The position numbers and the translations under genes are program-made. A DNA stretch of 64,000 nucleotides from NCBI GenBank assembly GCA_046483065.1, contig JAWODW010000072.1, positions 12,500 through 76,499 on the forward strand. The letters are read 5' to 3'. Source of the DNA: JAWVYT01 sp046483065 (GTDB taxonomy: Bacteria > Gemmatimonadota > Gemmatimonadetes > Longimicrobiales > RSA9). The notes beneath the pieces were generated by a model that saw only the letters and a list, made by a program, of their open reading frames with translations, had not been told where the DNA came from and made no database searches. This document shows, piece by piece, positions 8,401-15,584 of the stretch (position 1 is the first letter of the stretch; every line of letters begins with the position of its first letter).

Positions 8401-10565
8401 TGGAGGAAGGGATCGGTGTGCTGCCGAGCCTGCTCCTGAAGAAGGACACCTACCGGAGCATGGTGGGCGGCGATGGCTCGTGCATGGGGTGCGGCGAGAA
8501 GACGGCCGTGCACCTGATCACGTCCACCATCGAGGCGCTGATGCAGCCCCGGGTCGAGAAGTTCGTCGAGAAGATCGATGGGCTCATCGACGGGCTGGAC
8601 GAGAAGGCCCGCGACCTGCTGGCCGCGGACGCCGACCTGGACCTGGCGGCGGTGGCCGAGGGCGGGCGCGTGGATGTGCCCATGAACGACGAGAAGCGCC
8701 AGCAGCTGGAGCGGTACGCCCGGTCGCTGCAGGCGCTGAAGGACCTGAAGTGGCGCTACGAGGAAGGGCCGAGCGGCCGGGGCCGCGCGGCCACGGGGAT
8801 CACCAACAGCACGGGGTGCTCGAGCGTGTGGGGCAGCACCTATCCCTACAACCCGTACCCGTTCCCGTGGGTGAACCACCTCTTCCAGGACGCGCCGAGC
8901 ATCGCCATCGGGATCTTCGAGGGGCACATGCGGAAGATGGGGGACAACTTCGTCACCGTCCGCCGCGCCGAGAAGGTCCTCGAGGGCACGTACGACCCGG
9001 AGACGGACGAGGAGTTCTTCACCGACTTCGACTACGAGCAGTTCACTGACGAGGAGTTCAACCTGGTCCCGCCGATCCTCTCCATCGGGGGCGACGGCGC
9101 CATGCTGGATATCGGGTTCCAGAACCTCTCGCGGCTCATGGCCAGCGGGAAGCCGATCCGGGTGGTGGTGCTCGACACGCAGGTCTACTCGAACACCGGC
9201 GGTCAGGCCAGCACGGGGACGTACACCGGCCAGTCGGCCGACATGAGCCCGTACGGCAGGGCCGTGCACGGGAAGATGGAGACCCGGAAGGAGCTGGCGT
9301 ACATCGCCATGGCCCACCGCGGGACCTTCGTCCACCAGACGAGTCAGGCGTCCGCGAGCCACCTCATCGGCGGGCTGATCAAGGGGCTCAAGACGCGGCG
9401 GCCGAGCGTGATCAACGTCTACACGCCGTGCCCCGTGGAGCACGGGCTGCCGGACGAGTGGGCGCCGAAGAGCGCGAAGCTCGCGCTGGAGAGCCGGGCG
9501 TTCCCGTTCATGACGTACGACCCGGACGCCGGCGATTCCATCGCCGAGTGCCTGAGCCTGGACGGGAACCCGGACACGCAGAGCATCTGGCCGCTCTACG
9601 AGCTGACCTACGTGGACGACGACGGCGAGGAGCAGACCATGGAGCTGCCGGTCACCACCGCCGATTGGGCGGCCACGGAGACCCGGTTCAAGAAGCACTT
9701 CAAGGCGATCCCGGAGGACGATTGGGACGACGACACCCTGATGGCGTTCCACGAGTTCGTGGCCGCGTCGAAGGAGGACCGGGAGGGCAAGACGCCGTTC
9801 ATCTGGACCATCGATGATGACAGGAAGCGGAAGCGGGTCAGGGTCTCCAAGGAGATAGTGCGGCTGGCCGAGGAGCGGCTCCTGTACTGGCACCAGCTCA
9901 AGGAGATGGCCGGGCTCGAGGTCCCGGACTGGGTGCGCAGCAACATCGGCCGCGAGATCGAGTCGGAGTTCGAGAACAAGCTGGAGAAGGCTCGGGAGGA
10001 GTTCGAGGCCAAGCTCGAGGAGCTCAAGGCCACTTACCCACAGATCATCGCCCGTCGCCTGGCCGAAGGGTTGGTCAAGCACGGGAACGGGAACCGCACC
10101 GTGGCCGACCTGCTGAAGACGGCCGAGTCCACACCGGGGCTCGAGCCCATCGGCTCGGACGTGGGCGGGATGCCCGTGGGCCCGAGCGGCGGCAACGGCG
10201 GCACGGCGGCGGCGCAGGAGTCCGGTGGTGCGGCCACAGCGGTGGAGGAGAAGCCCGAATCGGTGGTGGAGACTGCCGCGGAGCCGGAGGCCGAGGCCGA
10301 GGAGGACGAGGGCCTGGCCATGGAGCCGTACATCGAGACGGCCCGCTGCACCACGTGCGACGAGTGCACGCAGCTCAACAACCGGATGTTCAAGTACAAC
10401 GACGACAAGCAGGCGTACATCGCCGACCCGACGGCCGGAACGTACAAGGAGCTGGTCATGGCGGCCGAGCGCTGTCCTGTCGAGATCATCCACCCCGGCG
10501 ACCCGCTCGACCCGAACGAGCCGGAGCTCGAGAAGTGGAAGAAGCGGGCGGAGCCGTTCATTTGA
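5463..10565 (+). CDS. nifJ: Oversized pyruvate:ferredoxin (flavodoxin) oxidoreductase with extra C-terminal ferredoxin-like domain
   Basis: This single-chain PFOR converts pyruvate and CoA to acetyl-CoA, CO2 and reduced ferredoxin. Domain order is standard: alpha domain (AAGAYPITPSTQMGEG, ~40), gamma domain (VGGWGAITMGKNVS, ~505), two 4Fe-4S motifs (CTGCAQCWTQCP ~793; CKGCNICVDVCE ~929), cluster/TPP domain (CMGCGEKT ~1007; GGDGAMLDIG ~1210; YSNTGGQASTGTYTGQSAD ~1240). At 1700 residues it is about 500 longer than typical NifJ. The surplus includes a long helical segment (~1450-1550), an Ala/Glu-rich linker (~1560-1620) and a terminal module with CTTCDEC and a later CP (~1627-1680), which looks like a tethered ferredoxin domain. 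It lies between rnfB and rnfC, linking pyruvate oxidation to Rnf. Confidence 0.93.
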   Translation: MMKNPFAKKAGTENEAPRYPGHPEATDGTDAIVTMETAGSEAAGAYPITPSTQMGEGWAMAVANGATNVNGRRLLFFEPEGEHAAAGVTAGMSMTGLRSTNFSSGQGIAYMHESLYAAAGKRLTYVLNIAARAMTKHALNVHAGHDDYHAVDDTGFFQLFAKDVQSAADLNVIAHRIAEMSLNPGIVAQDGFLTSHVIETMLMPERELVKEFLGDPSDMIESPTPAQRLTFGEKRRRIPELFDVDYPAMLGTVQNQDSYAQGVAAQRPFYFDHVQALADEAMAAYSELTGRPYRRAMGYRLEDAEYVLVGQGSVVGNAEAAADYLREEKGLKVGVLDMVMFRPFPADLVAGMLVGKKAVTVLERVDQPLAVDAPMLREIRSAMGKAVENGRARRTNGAELPHEGLPAISGDDVPEFFSAGFGFGSRDLQPGDLVAAVNNMVEGGKGRRQYYLGIDFIRKGTRLPKLEIWQEQLLEAYPKLPDLALEPVAGLNLLPDGSIALRIHSVGGWGAITMGKNVSLTAFEMAGLHVKANPKYGSEKKGQPTTFYATLSRDPIKINAELKNVDVVLSPDPNVFRHSNPLAGLREGGVFVIQTDMEPEALWESFPEDAKRFIRQNDIKVYGLDGFAIASEEASAAELRYRMQGAAFLGAFFRVSPLAEQEGLDEETLFAGIREQMERKFGKLGEQVVEDNVRVIRRGYDEIAEVEPAQNGEGQDVSLPVAQIPSELDVPAAEVGIGNPGRFFEQVCSVYDAGQEPIADPYAAISGIPAATSVIRDMTDIRFEVPEFVASKCTGCAQCWTQCPDAAIPGLVNSVADLLDTAIEYAKNGRSLDRLNQVSKHLVKETRKVIDGVEFDNFGDTLKAAYRNLVPKLNWDPEKRKELDDDFAAVYPILAEFPLTKTQPFWDIPEGKEKGSGGLLSITINPEACKGCNICVDVCEDNALITVKQDEEIVDKLRRNWGFWQELPDTDDRYINIRDLEEGIGVLPSLLLKKDTYRSMVGGDGSCMGCGEKTAVHLITSTIEALMQPRVEKFVEKIDGLIDGLDEKARDLLAADADLDLAAVAEGGRVDVPMNDEKRQQLERYARSLQALKDLKWRYEEGPSGRGRAATGITNSTGCSSVWGSTYPYNPYPFPWVNHLFQDAPSIAIGIFEGHMRKMGDNFVTVRRAEKVLEGTYDPETDEEFFTDFDYEQFTDEEFNLVPPILSIGGDGAMLDIGFQNLSRLMASGKPIRVVVLDTQVYSNTGGQASTGTYTGQSADMSPYGRAVHGKMETRKELAYIAMAHRGTFVHQTSQASASHLIGGLIKGLKTRRPSVINVYTPCPVEHGLPDEWAPKSAKLALESRAFPFMTYDPDAGDSIAECLSLDGNPDTQSIWPLYELTYVDDDGEEQTMELPVTTADWAATETRFKKHFKAIPEDDWDDDTLMAFHEFVAASKEDREGKTPFIWTIDDDRKRKRVRVSKEIVRLAEERLLYWHQLKEMAGLEVPDWVRSNIGREIESEFENKLEKAREEFEAKLEELKATYPQIIARRLAEGLVKHGNGNRTVADLLKTAESTPGLEPIGSDVGGMPVGPSGGNGGTAAAQESGGAATAVEEKPESVVETAAEPEAEAEEDEGLAMEPYIETARCTTCDECTQLNNRMFKYNDDKQAYIADPTAGTYKELVMAAERCPVEIIHPGDPLDPNEPELEKWKKRAEPFI

Positions 10566-10800
10566 CGCGGAGGCGCGGAGGAGCGCGGAGGCGCGGAGGC
10601 GCGGAGCGAACGCGGAGAACTGATCTTGGTTGAGGCGGTGGAGGCAGAGTTCGAGGTGGAGGATCGACCGACGGGGCAGGGCAAGCTTCGGATGAAGGGT
10701 GCTCAGCCGCGAAGGGTCGGGTTCACCCGGAACACAGCCGAGCCGGAAAAGACCAAGAAGAACTCCGTGAGTGCTCCGCGTCTCCGCGCCTCCGCGGTTA
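10566..10800. repeat. Dispersed CGCGGAGGCGCGGAG-type element in the PFOR-rnfC gap
   Basis: Immediately after the PFOR stop there are about three reiterations of GCGGAGGCGCGGAG (10566-10618). An inverted copy, CTCCGCGTCTCCGCGCCTCCGCG, lies near 10773-10796. The two arms bracket roughly 150 bp and could fold into a long hairpin. Short open frames within it give repeat-derived peptides and are not genes. The same repeat reappears at 13314-13384 and, degenerate, at 35263-35310. Confidence 0.7.
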
Positions 10801-10848
10801 GCTGGGCGTTGGTGAAGGCGAGCCGAGTACCATTCGAGGATAGATGAC

Positions 10849-12228
10849 GTGAGCAAGCTAACCGACCTGCTCTTCGGCCCGAGCTTCCGCCACGGGGTGC
10901 ACCCGCCGGACTCGAAGCAGCTGACGAATACCGTGCCGATCCGGAGGATGCCGTTCCCGGAGGAGATCGTCCTCCCGCTGCGGCAGAACGCGGGGAATCC
11001 GGCGAAGCTGATCGTGGAGGCCGGTGACCACGTGGAGCGGGGCGACACCATCGGCGTGGCCGACGGCTACGTCTCGGTGCCGATCCATGCAACGGCCACG
11101 GGCCGGGTGAAGGAGGTCGGCTGGTGGCCGCACCCGGACGGCCAGATGGAGCGGGCGGTACGGCTCGAGGTGGATCGGTTCAGCCCCCAGGTGCCCCGGC
11201 CGCGGATCGTGCCGGAATGGGAGGGTCTGACGCCCGACGAAGTCCGCTCCGCGGTGCAGGCGGCGGGGGTGGTGGGGCTGGGCGGCGCGGCGTTCCCGAC
11301 GCACGTGAAGCTGAACCCGCCGGAGGACACGGAGATCGAGCTCCTGCTCATCAACGGCGCCGAGTGCGAGCCGTACCTGACGAGTGACCATCGGGTCATG
11401 GTGGAGTACCCGGAGCGGGTCCATTTCGGGATCCGGATCATGATGCAGTGCCTGGGTGTGGACCGAGCGGTGATCGGGGTGGAGAACAACAAACCCGACG
11501 CCATCGACCGGCTCAGGGCCACGGTGCCGCCGGACCTGGATATCGAGGTCATCGGCCTCACGGTGAAGTACCCGCAGGGCGCCGAGAAGATGCTGATCAA
11601 GGCGGTGACCGGGCGGGAGGTGCCGTCCGGCAAGCTCCCGATGCACGTGGGGGCGGTGGTCCAGAACGTGAACTCCATTGCCGCCATCGCCGAGGTCTTC
11701 GAGACGGGCTACCCGCTCATCGAGCGGATCGTCACCATCACGGGGCCGGGGATCCGGAACCCCCAGAACCTGATTGTGCCGGTGGGTACCAAAATCGGCG
11801 ACGTCATCGAATTCTGCGGCGGGCTCACTGAGGACGCCACGGAGGTGATCTTCGGCGGGCCTATGATGGGGATGCCGCAGCCGGACCTGGACGTGCCGAT
11901 CCTGAAGGGGACGTCGGGGGTGGTGGTGCTGACGGAGGCCGAGTCGGCCAGGCCGCCGGCCATGCCGTGCATCCACTGCGGCCGGTGCCTGGAGGCGTGC
12001 CCGGTCTTCCTGAACCCGCAGACGCTCGGGAAGCTGGCCCAGGTGGGGCGCTACACCGAGATGGAGGAGCACAATCTGGCCGACTGCATGCTGTGCGGGT
12101 CGTGCTCGTACGTCTGTCCCTCGAACATCCCGCTGTCGCAGATGTTCGCCCTGAGCAAGGGCGGGCTGCGGCGTCAGAAGGAGCGGGCCAAGCGGGAGGC
12201 GGAAGGGAAGGAGGTCGAGGCCGCATGA
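10849..12228 (+). CDS. rnfC: Rnf complex NADH-binding/Fe-S subunit C
   Basis: RnfC carries the FMN and NADH site where ferredoxin electrons reach NAD+. The 459-residue protein starts FRHGVHPPDSK, has the glycine-rich VVGLGGAAFPTHVKLNPP motif, the NGAECEPYLTSDHR signature, and two 4Fe-4S motifs (CIHCGRCLEACP ~378 and CMLCGSCSYVCPSNIP ~417). Translation begins at GTG; the sequence before it is degenerate repeat DNA with no clear ribosome site. The stop overlaps the rnfD start. It lacks the long alanine/lysine-rich tail of proteobacterial RnfC. Confidence 0.95.
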   Translation: MSKLTDLLFGPSFRHGVHPPDSKQLTNTVPIRRMPFPEEIVLPLRQNAGNPAKLIVEAGDHVERGDTIGVADGYVSVPIHATATGRVKEVGWWPHPDGQMERAVRLEVDRFSPQVPRPRIVPEWEGLTPDEVRSAVQAAGVVGLGGAAFPTHVKLNPPEDTEIELLLINGAECEPYLTSDHRVMVEYPERVHFGIRIMMQCLGVDRAVIGVENNKPDAIDRLRATVPPDLDIEVIGLTVKYPQGAEKMLIKAVTGREVPSGKLPMHVGAVVQNVNSIAAIAEVFETGYPLIERIVTITGPGIRNPQNLIVPVGTKIGDVIEFCGGLTEDATEVIFGGPMMGMPQPDLDVPILKGTSGVVVLTEAESARPPAMPCIHCGRCLEACPVFLNPQTLGKLAQVGRYTEMEEHNLADCMLCGSCSYVCPSNIPLSQMFALSKGGLRRQKERAKREAEGKEVEAA

Positions 12229-13313
12229 GCGACGCGCGCAAGGGCTGGCGCGGGACCGGCTGGCAGGCCGGGACGCAGCAGAAGATGGCGGAGGACCCGG
12301 ACCTCCGGCTCATGGCGTCGCCGCACCTGCACGCACAGGACTCCACCGCCCGGATCATGTGGTCCGTGGTGATCACGCTGGTCCCGGTGGTGGCGGCCGC
12401 CACGTACTTCTTCGGGCCCGGCGCCCTCCTGGTCATCGGCTCCGCCACCCTGGGCGCCATGATCACCGAGCGGATCTTCGGGTCCGGCGGCGCGCTCCGG
12501 GACGGTTCCGCCGCCATCACGGGGATCCTGCTGGGGCTCACGCTCCCGCCGGGGTTCCCCCTCTGGATGGCGTTCGTGGGCGGGGCCTTCGGGATCGGCT
12601 TCGGAAAGCTCATCTTCGGCGGGCTCGGCCAGAACATCTTCAACCCGGCGCTCCTGGGCCGGGCGTTCCTCCAGGCGGCGTTCCCCACGGCCATCACCAC
12701 GTGGCCGGCGGTGAGCACGGCCGCCGAGGGTGGGAGTTGGCTCCAGCTCCGGGGCGACCTTTTCGCCACGCCGATGATGACGGCGGGCGAGGTGGACGTG
12801 GTGACGCAGGCCACGCCGTTGGGGCTGTGGAAGTTCGAGGGCGAGATCACGGACTTACTGAACCTCCTGATGGGGACCACCGGCGGGTCGCTGGGCGAGA
12901 CGTCGGCGCTGTTGATCCTCCTGGGCGGCGGGTACCTGGCCGCCCGGAACTACCTGAACTGGCGGATCCCCATCGGGATCTTCGCCACCGTGGGCGCCTT
13001 CTCCTGGATCCTGCATGCCATCGATCCGAGCTATCCGGGGCCGCTCTTCATGCTCTTCAGCGGTGGACTCATGCTCGGTGCCGTCTACATGGCCACCGAC
13101 ATGGTGACCTCGCCGGTGACGAACAAGGGCGCCTGGATCTTCGCGTTCGGGATCGGCTTCCTGGTGGTCCTGATCCGGGTCTGGGGCGGACTGCCCGAGG
13201 GCGTCATGTACGCGATCCTCTTCATGAACGCGCTGGTGCCGTTCATCGAGCAGGCCACGCAGCCCAATGTGTTCGGCACGGCCGAGAGCAAGGCCGAGAA
13301 GATGAGGGCATGA
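12225..13313 (+). CDS. rnfD: Rnf complex membrane subunit D (flavinylated)
   Basis: This 362-residue integral membrane subunit has multiple helices and the family motifs HLHAQDSTARIMWSV, DGSAAITGILLGLTLPP and NIFNPALLGRAFLQAAFP. The probable ApbE-dependent FMN site is Thr197 in DVVTQATPL (residues 191-199), fitting the D-x-x-[ST]-x-A-T pattern. RnfD forms part of the ion-conducting core. It overlaps rnfC by 4 nt, and its TGA is embedded in the first possible rnfG ATGATG start. Confidence 0.94.
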   Translation: MSDARKGWRGTGWQAGTQQKMAEDPDLRLMASPHLHAQDSTARIMWSVVITLVPVVAAATYFFGPGALLVIGSATLGAMITERIFGSGGALRDGSAAITGILLGLTLPPGFPLWMAFVGGAFGIGFGKLIFGGLGQNIFNPALLGRAFLQAAFPTAITTWPAVSTAAEGGSWLQLRGDLFATPMMTAGEVDVVTQATPLGLWKFEGEITDLLNLLMGTTGGSLGETSALLILLGGGYLAARNYLNWRIPIGIFATVGAFSWILHAIDPSYPGPLFMLFSGGLMLGAVYMATDMVTSPVTNKGAWIFAFGIGFLVVLIRVWGGLPEGVMYAILFMNALVPFIEQATQPNVFGTAESKAEKMRA

Positions 13314-14179
13314 TGCGCGGAGGCGCGGAGGAACGCGGAGGCGCGGAGGAACGCGGAGGCGCGGAGGAACGCGGAGGCGCGGAGATGGGCGATAACGTGG
13401 ATGAGCGCTCAGATCAGAAGCTCCCGGTGACGGCCGACCAGGCGTACGACGCGGAGGCGGCCGAGGGGGCCGAGGGGGCCGACAGCGGCGGCGACGGGGC
13501 CGATGAGGGCGCGGCGTTCGAGAGCGACGCGGGGCCGCACCCGGAGGTCGAGGAGGTGCCGTCGTGGCGGCTGATCACCACGCTGGCCGTGGCCGGTGCG
13601 CTGGCGGGGCTCCTGATCGTGGGCGTGTTCCAGTGGGCGCAGCCGCAGATCCTGGAGAACCGGGCGCGGGTGCTGCGCACGGCGATCCAGGACGTGCTGG
13701 CCAGCCCCGACCGGGTGCAGACGCTGTATGTGCAGGACGGGCAGCTGAGCGAGCAGCCGCCGGCGGGCGTCGACACGACGCAGGCCGAACGGGTCTTCCT
13801 GGGCTACGACGCGAACGGACACCCGGTGGGGTACGCCATCACCGGGGAGAAGCCCGGCTACCAGGACGTGATCTCGCTGATCTTCGGCTACGACCCCGGC
13901 GCCGACGAGGTGCTGGGGATGCGGGTGCTGGAAAGCAAGGAGACGCCGGGGCTCGGCGACAAGATCTTCAAGGACTCGACGTTCGTGGCCGAGTTCCGGG
14001 GCGTACGGGCGCCGATCGAGGGCGTGAAGGATGGCGGCGACGAGCCGGATGAGGTGGACATGATCACGGGCGCCACCATCTCGTCGGAGGCCGTGATCGA
14101 GATCATCAACATGCGCGTGGACGCGCTCGGGTCCGCGCTGGACGAATACATTCAGCGCGCGGGAGGAGGCACACCATGA
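13310..14179 (+). CDS. rnfG: Rnf complex flavinylated subunit G, repeat-bearing N terminus
   Basis: RnfG is a periplasm-facing FMN protein anchored by one helix (WRLITTLAVAGALAGLLIVGVF). The flavinylation motif DMITGATISSEAV is near the C terminus; the target Thr is residue 256 counted from ATG 13310. That start is translationally coupled to rnfD but makes the protein begin with about four copies of a six-residue unit, RGGAEE, encoded by an 18-bp tandem repeat. ATG 13385, directly after the repeat, is an equally plausible start (264 residues) because the last repeat unit provides GGAGG 7 nt before it. The segment before the membrane helix is acidic and low-complexity in both cases. Function is secure; the start is not. 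Confidence 0.88.
   Translation: MMRGGAEERGGAEERGGAEERGGAEMGDNVDERSDQKLPVTADQAYDAEAAEGAEGADSGGDGADEGAAFESDAGPHPEVEEVPSWRLITTLAVAGALAGLLIVGVFQWAQPQILENRARVLRTAIQDVLASPDRVQTLYVQDGQLSEQPPAGVDTTQAERVFLGYDANGHPVGYAITGEKPGYQDVISLIFGYDPGADEVLGMRVLESKETPGLGDKIFKDSTFVAEFRGVRAPIEGVKDGGDEPDEVDMITGATISSEAVIEIINMRVDALGSALDEYIQRAGGGTP
13314..13384. repeat. 18-bp tandem repeat at the rnfD/rnfG junction
   Basis: The unit CGCGGAGGCGCGGAGGAA occurs almost four times without mismatch, ending one base before ATG 13385. Each unit contains a GGAGG Shine-Dalgarno-like core. Eighteen bases preserve frame, so copy-number change would keep the reading frame if translated, and would change spacing and number of ribosome-site copies if not. 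Confidence 0.9.
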
Positions 14180-14862
14180 GTCCGCGGCAGACCACGCCGT
14201 CGCAGGACCTGATCCGCGGGATCTGGAAGGAGAACCCGGTCCTGATCCAGCTGCTCGGGTTGTGCCCGGCGCTGGCGGTGACCAACACCACGGCGAACGC
14301 CATCGCCATGTCGGCGGCGACGTTCTTCGTCCTGGTGGGGAGCAGCACATTGATCTCGCTGGTCAAGGACCTGATCCCCAACGAGGTGCGGATCAGCGCC
14401 TACATCCTGGTGATCGCCACCTTCGTGACGCTGGTCGACCTGATCCTGGCTGCCAAGTTCCCGGTGCAGCACAAGGACCTGGGCGCGTTCATCGCGCTGA
14501 TCGTGGTGAACTGCATGATCCTGGGCCGGCAGGAGGCGTTCGCGTCGAAGAAGCCGGTGGGTCGGGCGGTGCTCGACGCCCTCGGCACCGCCGGTGGATT
14601 CACCATTGCGCTCCTGATGATGGGTGTGTTCCGGGAGGTGCTCGGCAGCGGCACGATTCTCAACGTTCCGCTCTTCGGCGACGGCTTCGAGCCGTGGGTC
14701 ATCATGATCCTGCCACCCGGCGGCTTCTTCACCCTCGGGTTCATCCTGCTGGGGCTCGCCTGGTGGGAGGACCGCAAGGAGAGGGAGGGCCGACCGAAGA
14801 TCCGCGAGTGGCCCCACGGCGTGGGCTCCATGACCCGGCGTGAAGGAAGGAGGGTGGCCTGA
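14176..14862 (+). CDS. rnfE: Rnf complex membrane subunit E
   Basis: The 228-residue integral membrane protein has the RnfE/NqrD opening WKENPVLIQLLGLCPALAVTNT, whose Cys contributes to the membrane Fe-S site in this family. It also has the NCMILGRQEAFASKK and GFTIALLMMGVFREVLGSG signatures. About six transmembrane helices are visible. It starts in an ATGA overlap with rnfG and its last base is the first base of rnfA. The C terminus has a charged extension (EDRKEREGRPKIREW). Confidence 0.94.
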   Translation: MSPRQTTPSQDLIRGIWKENPVLIQLLGLCPALAVTNTTANAIAMSAATFFVLVGSSTLISLVKDLIPNEVRISAYILVIATFVTLVDLILAAKFPVQHKDLGAFIALIVVNCMILGRQEAFASKKPVGRAVLDALGTAGGFTIALLMMGVFREVLGSGTILNVPLFGDGFEPWVIMILPPGGFFTLGFILLGLAWWEDRKEREGRPKIREWPHGVGSMTRREGRRVA

Positions 14863-15440
14863 TGAGTGGCGAGCTCTTCTTCATCTTCATCTCGGCGCTG
14901 CTGGTCAACAACTTCACGCTGGCGCTCTTCCTCGGGCTCTGCCCGTTCATGGGCGTCTCGGCGAAGGTGTCCACGGCCATCCGGATGGGCGCGGCCAATA
15001 TCTTCGTGATGACCATCACGTCCATCGTGGCGTGGTTCCTCAACACCTACATCCTCGAGTACGCGCCGTACCTGCGGCTGATCAGCTTCATCGTGGTGAT
15101 CGCGAGCCTGGTCCAGATCACGGAGATCACCATCAAGAAGGTGAGCCCCACGCTCTTCCGGGAGCTGGGGATCTTCCTCCCGCTGATCACCACGAACTGC
15201 GCCATCCTCGGGCTGGCCATCTTCCAGACTAACCGGGGCTACGGCTTCCTCGAGGGGCTCGTCTTCGCCCTCGGCGCCGGCTTCGGCGTGACGCTGGCGC
15301 TGGTGCTCATGGCCTCGATCCGGCAGCGGACGGAGCTGTCCGCCGTGCCGAGCGTGGCCCGGAACATGGGCCTCGTCCTCATTATCGCCGGCAGCCTGAG
15401 CCTGGCGTTCATGGGCTTCGCCGGACTGTTCGCGTCATGA
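14862..15440 (+). CDS. rnfA: Rnf complex membrane subunit A
   Basis: The 192-residue protein pairs with RnfE in the membrane core. Diagnostic segments are FIFISALLVNNFTLALFLGL-like at the N terminus, GLCPFMGVSAKVSTAIRMG and FLPLITTNCAILGLAIFQTN, supplying the paired cysteines of the intramembrane 2Fe-2S site known for RnfA/RnfE. Six helices are expected. It overlaps rnfE by one base and overlaps the small downstream gene by 4 nt. Confidence 0.95.
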   Translation: MSGELFFIFISALLVNNFTLALFLGLCPFMGVSAKVSTAIRMGAANIFVMTITSIVAWFLNTYILEYAPYLRLISFIVVIASLVQITEITIKKVSPTLFRELGIFLPLITTNCAILGLAIFQTNRGYGFLEGLVFALGAGFGVTLALVLMASIRQRTELSAVPSVARNMGLVLIIAGSLSLAFMGFAGLFAS

Positions 15441-15580
15441 CCACGGTCCTGGGGATCCTGGGCTTCGCGGCGCTGTTCGCCGCCTTCGGGCTCCTGGCGC
15501 CCGTGCTCGCACGAAAACGGTGCAGCGGTGGGGGGTGCGCCTCCTGCCCGACCGACACCGAATGCAAATATGCGGAGTAG
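15437..15580 (+). CDS. 47-residue membrane protein with C-terminal cysteine cluster, NqrM-like
   Basis: This very short frame begins with an ATGA overlap of rnfA and ends 4 nt before the apbE start. It encodes one membrane helix (residues 4-25, VLGILGFAALFAAFGLLAPV), a basic ARKR stop-transfer and a four-cysteine tail, CSGGGCASCPTDTEC. The layout matches the logic of NqrM (DUF539), a small one-helix, four-Cys protein needed to mature Na+-NQR and usually placed next to apbE. Here it sits between rnfA and apbE, so an equivalent role in placing iron in RnfA/RnfE is inferred. Sequence identity to NqrM is not claimed. Confidence 0.8.
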   Translation: MTTVLGILGFAALFAAFGLLAPVLARKRCSGGGCASCPTDTECKYAE

Positions 15581-15584
15581 GCAG

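Noticed and set aside
10626..10847. 73-codon open frame between PFOR and rnfC
   Set aside because: Its second half (SAPRLRASAVS type) is a translation of the dispersed CTCCGCG repeat, not a conserved protein.
5937..11051. 1704-codon open frame on the minus strand opposite PFOR
   Set aside because: It is His/Arg/Leu/Val-rich with no domain, exactly antisense to the strongly supported PFOR; a GC-rich codon-position shadow.
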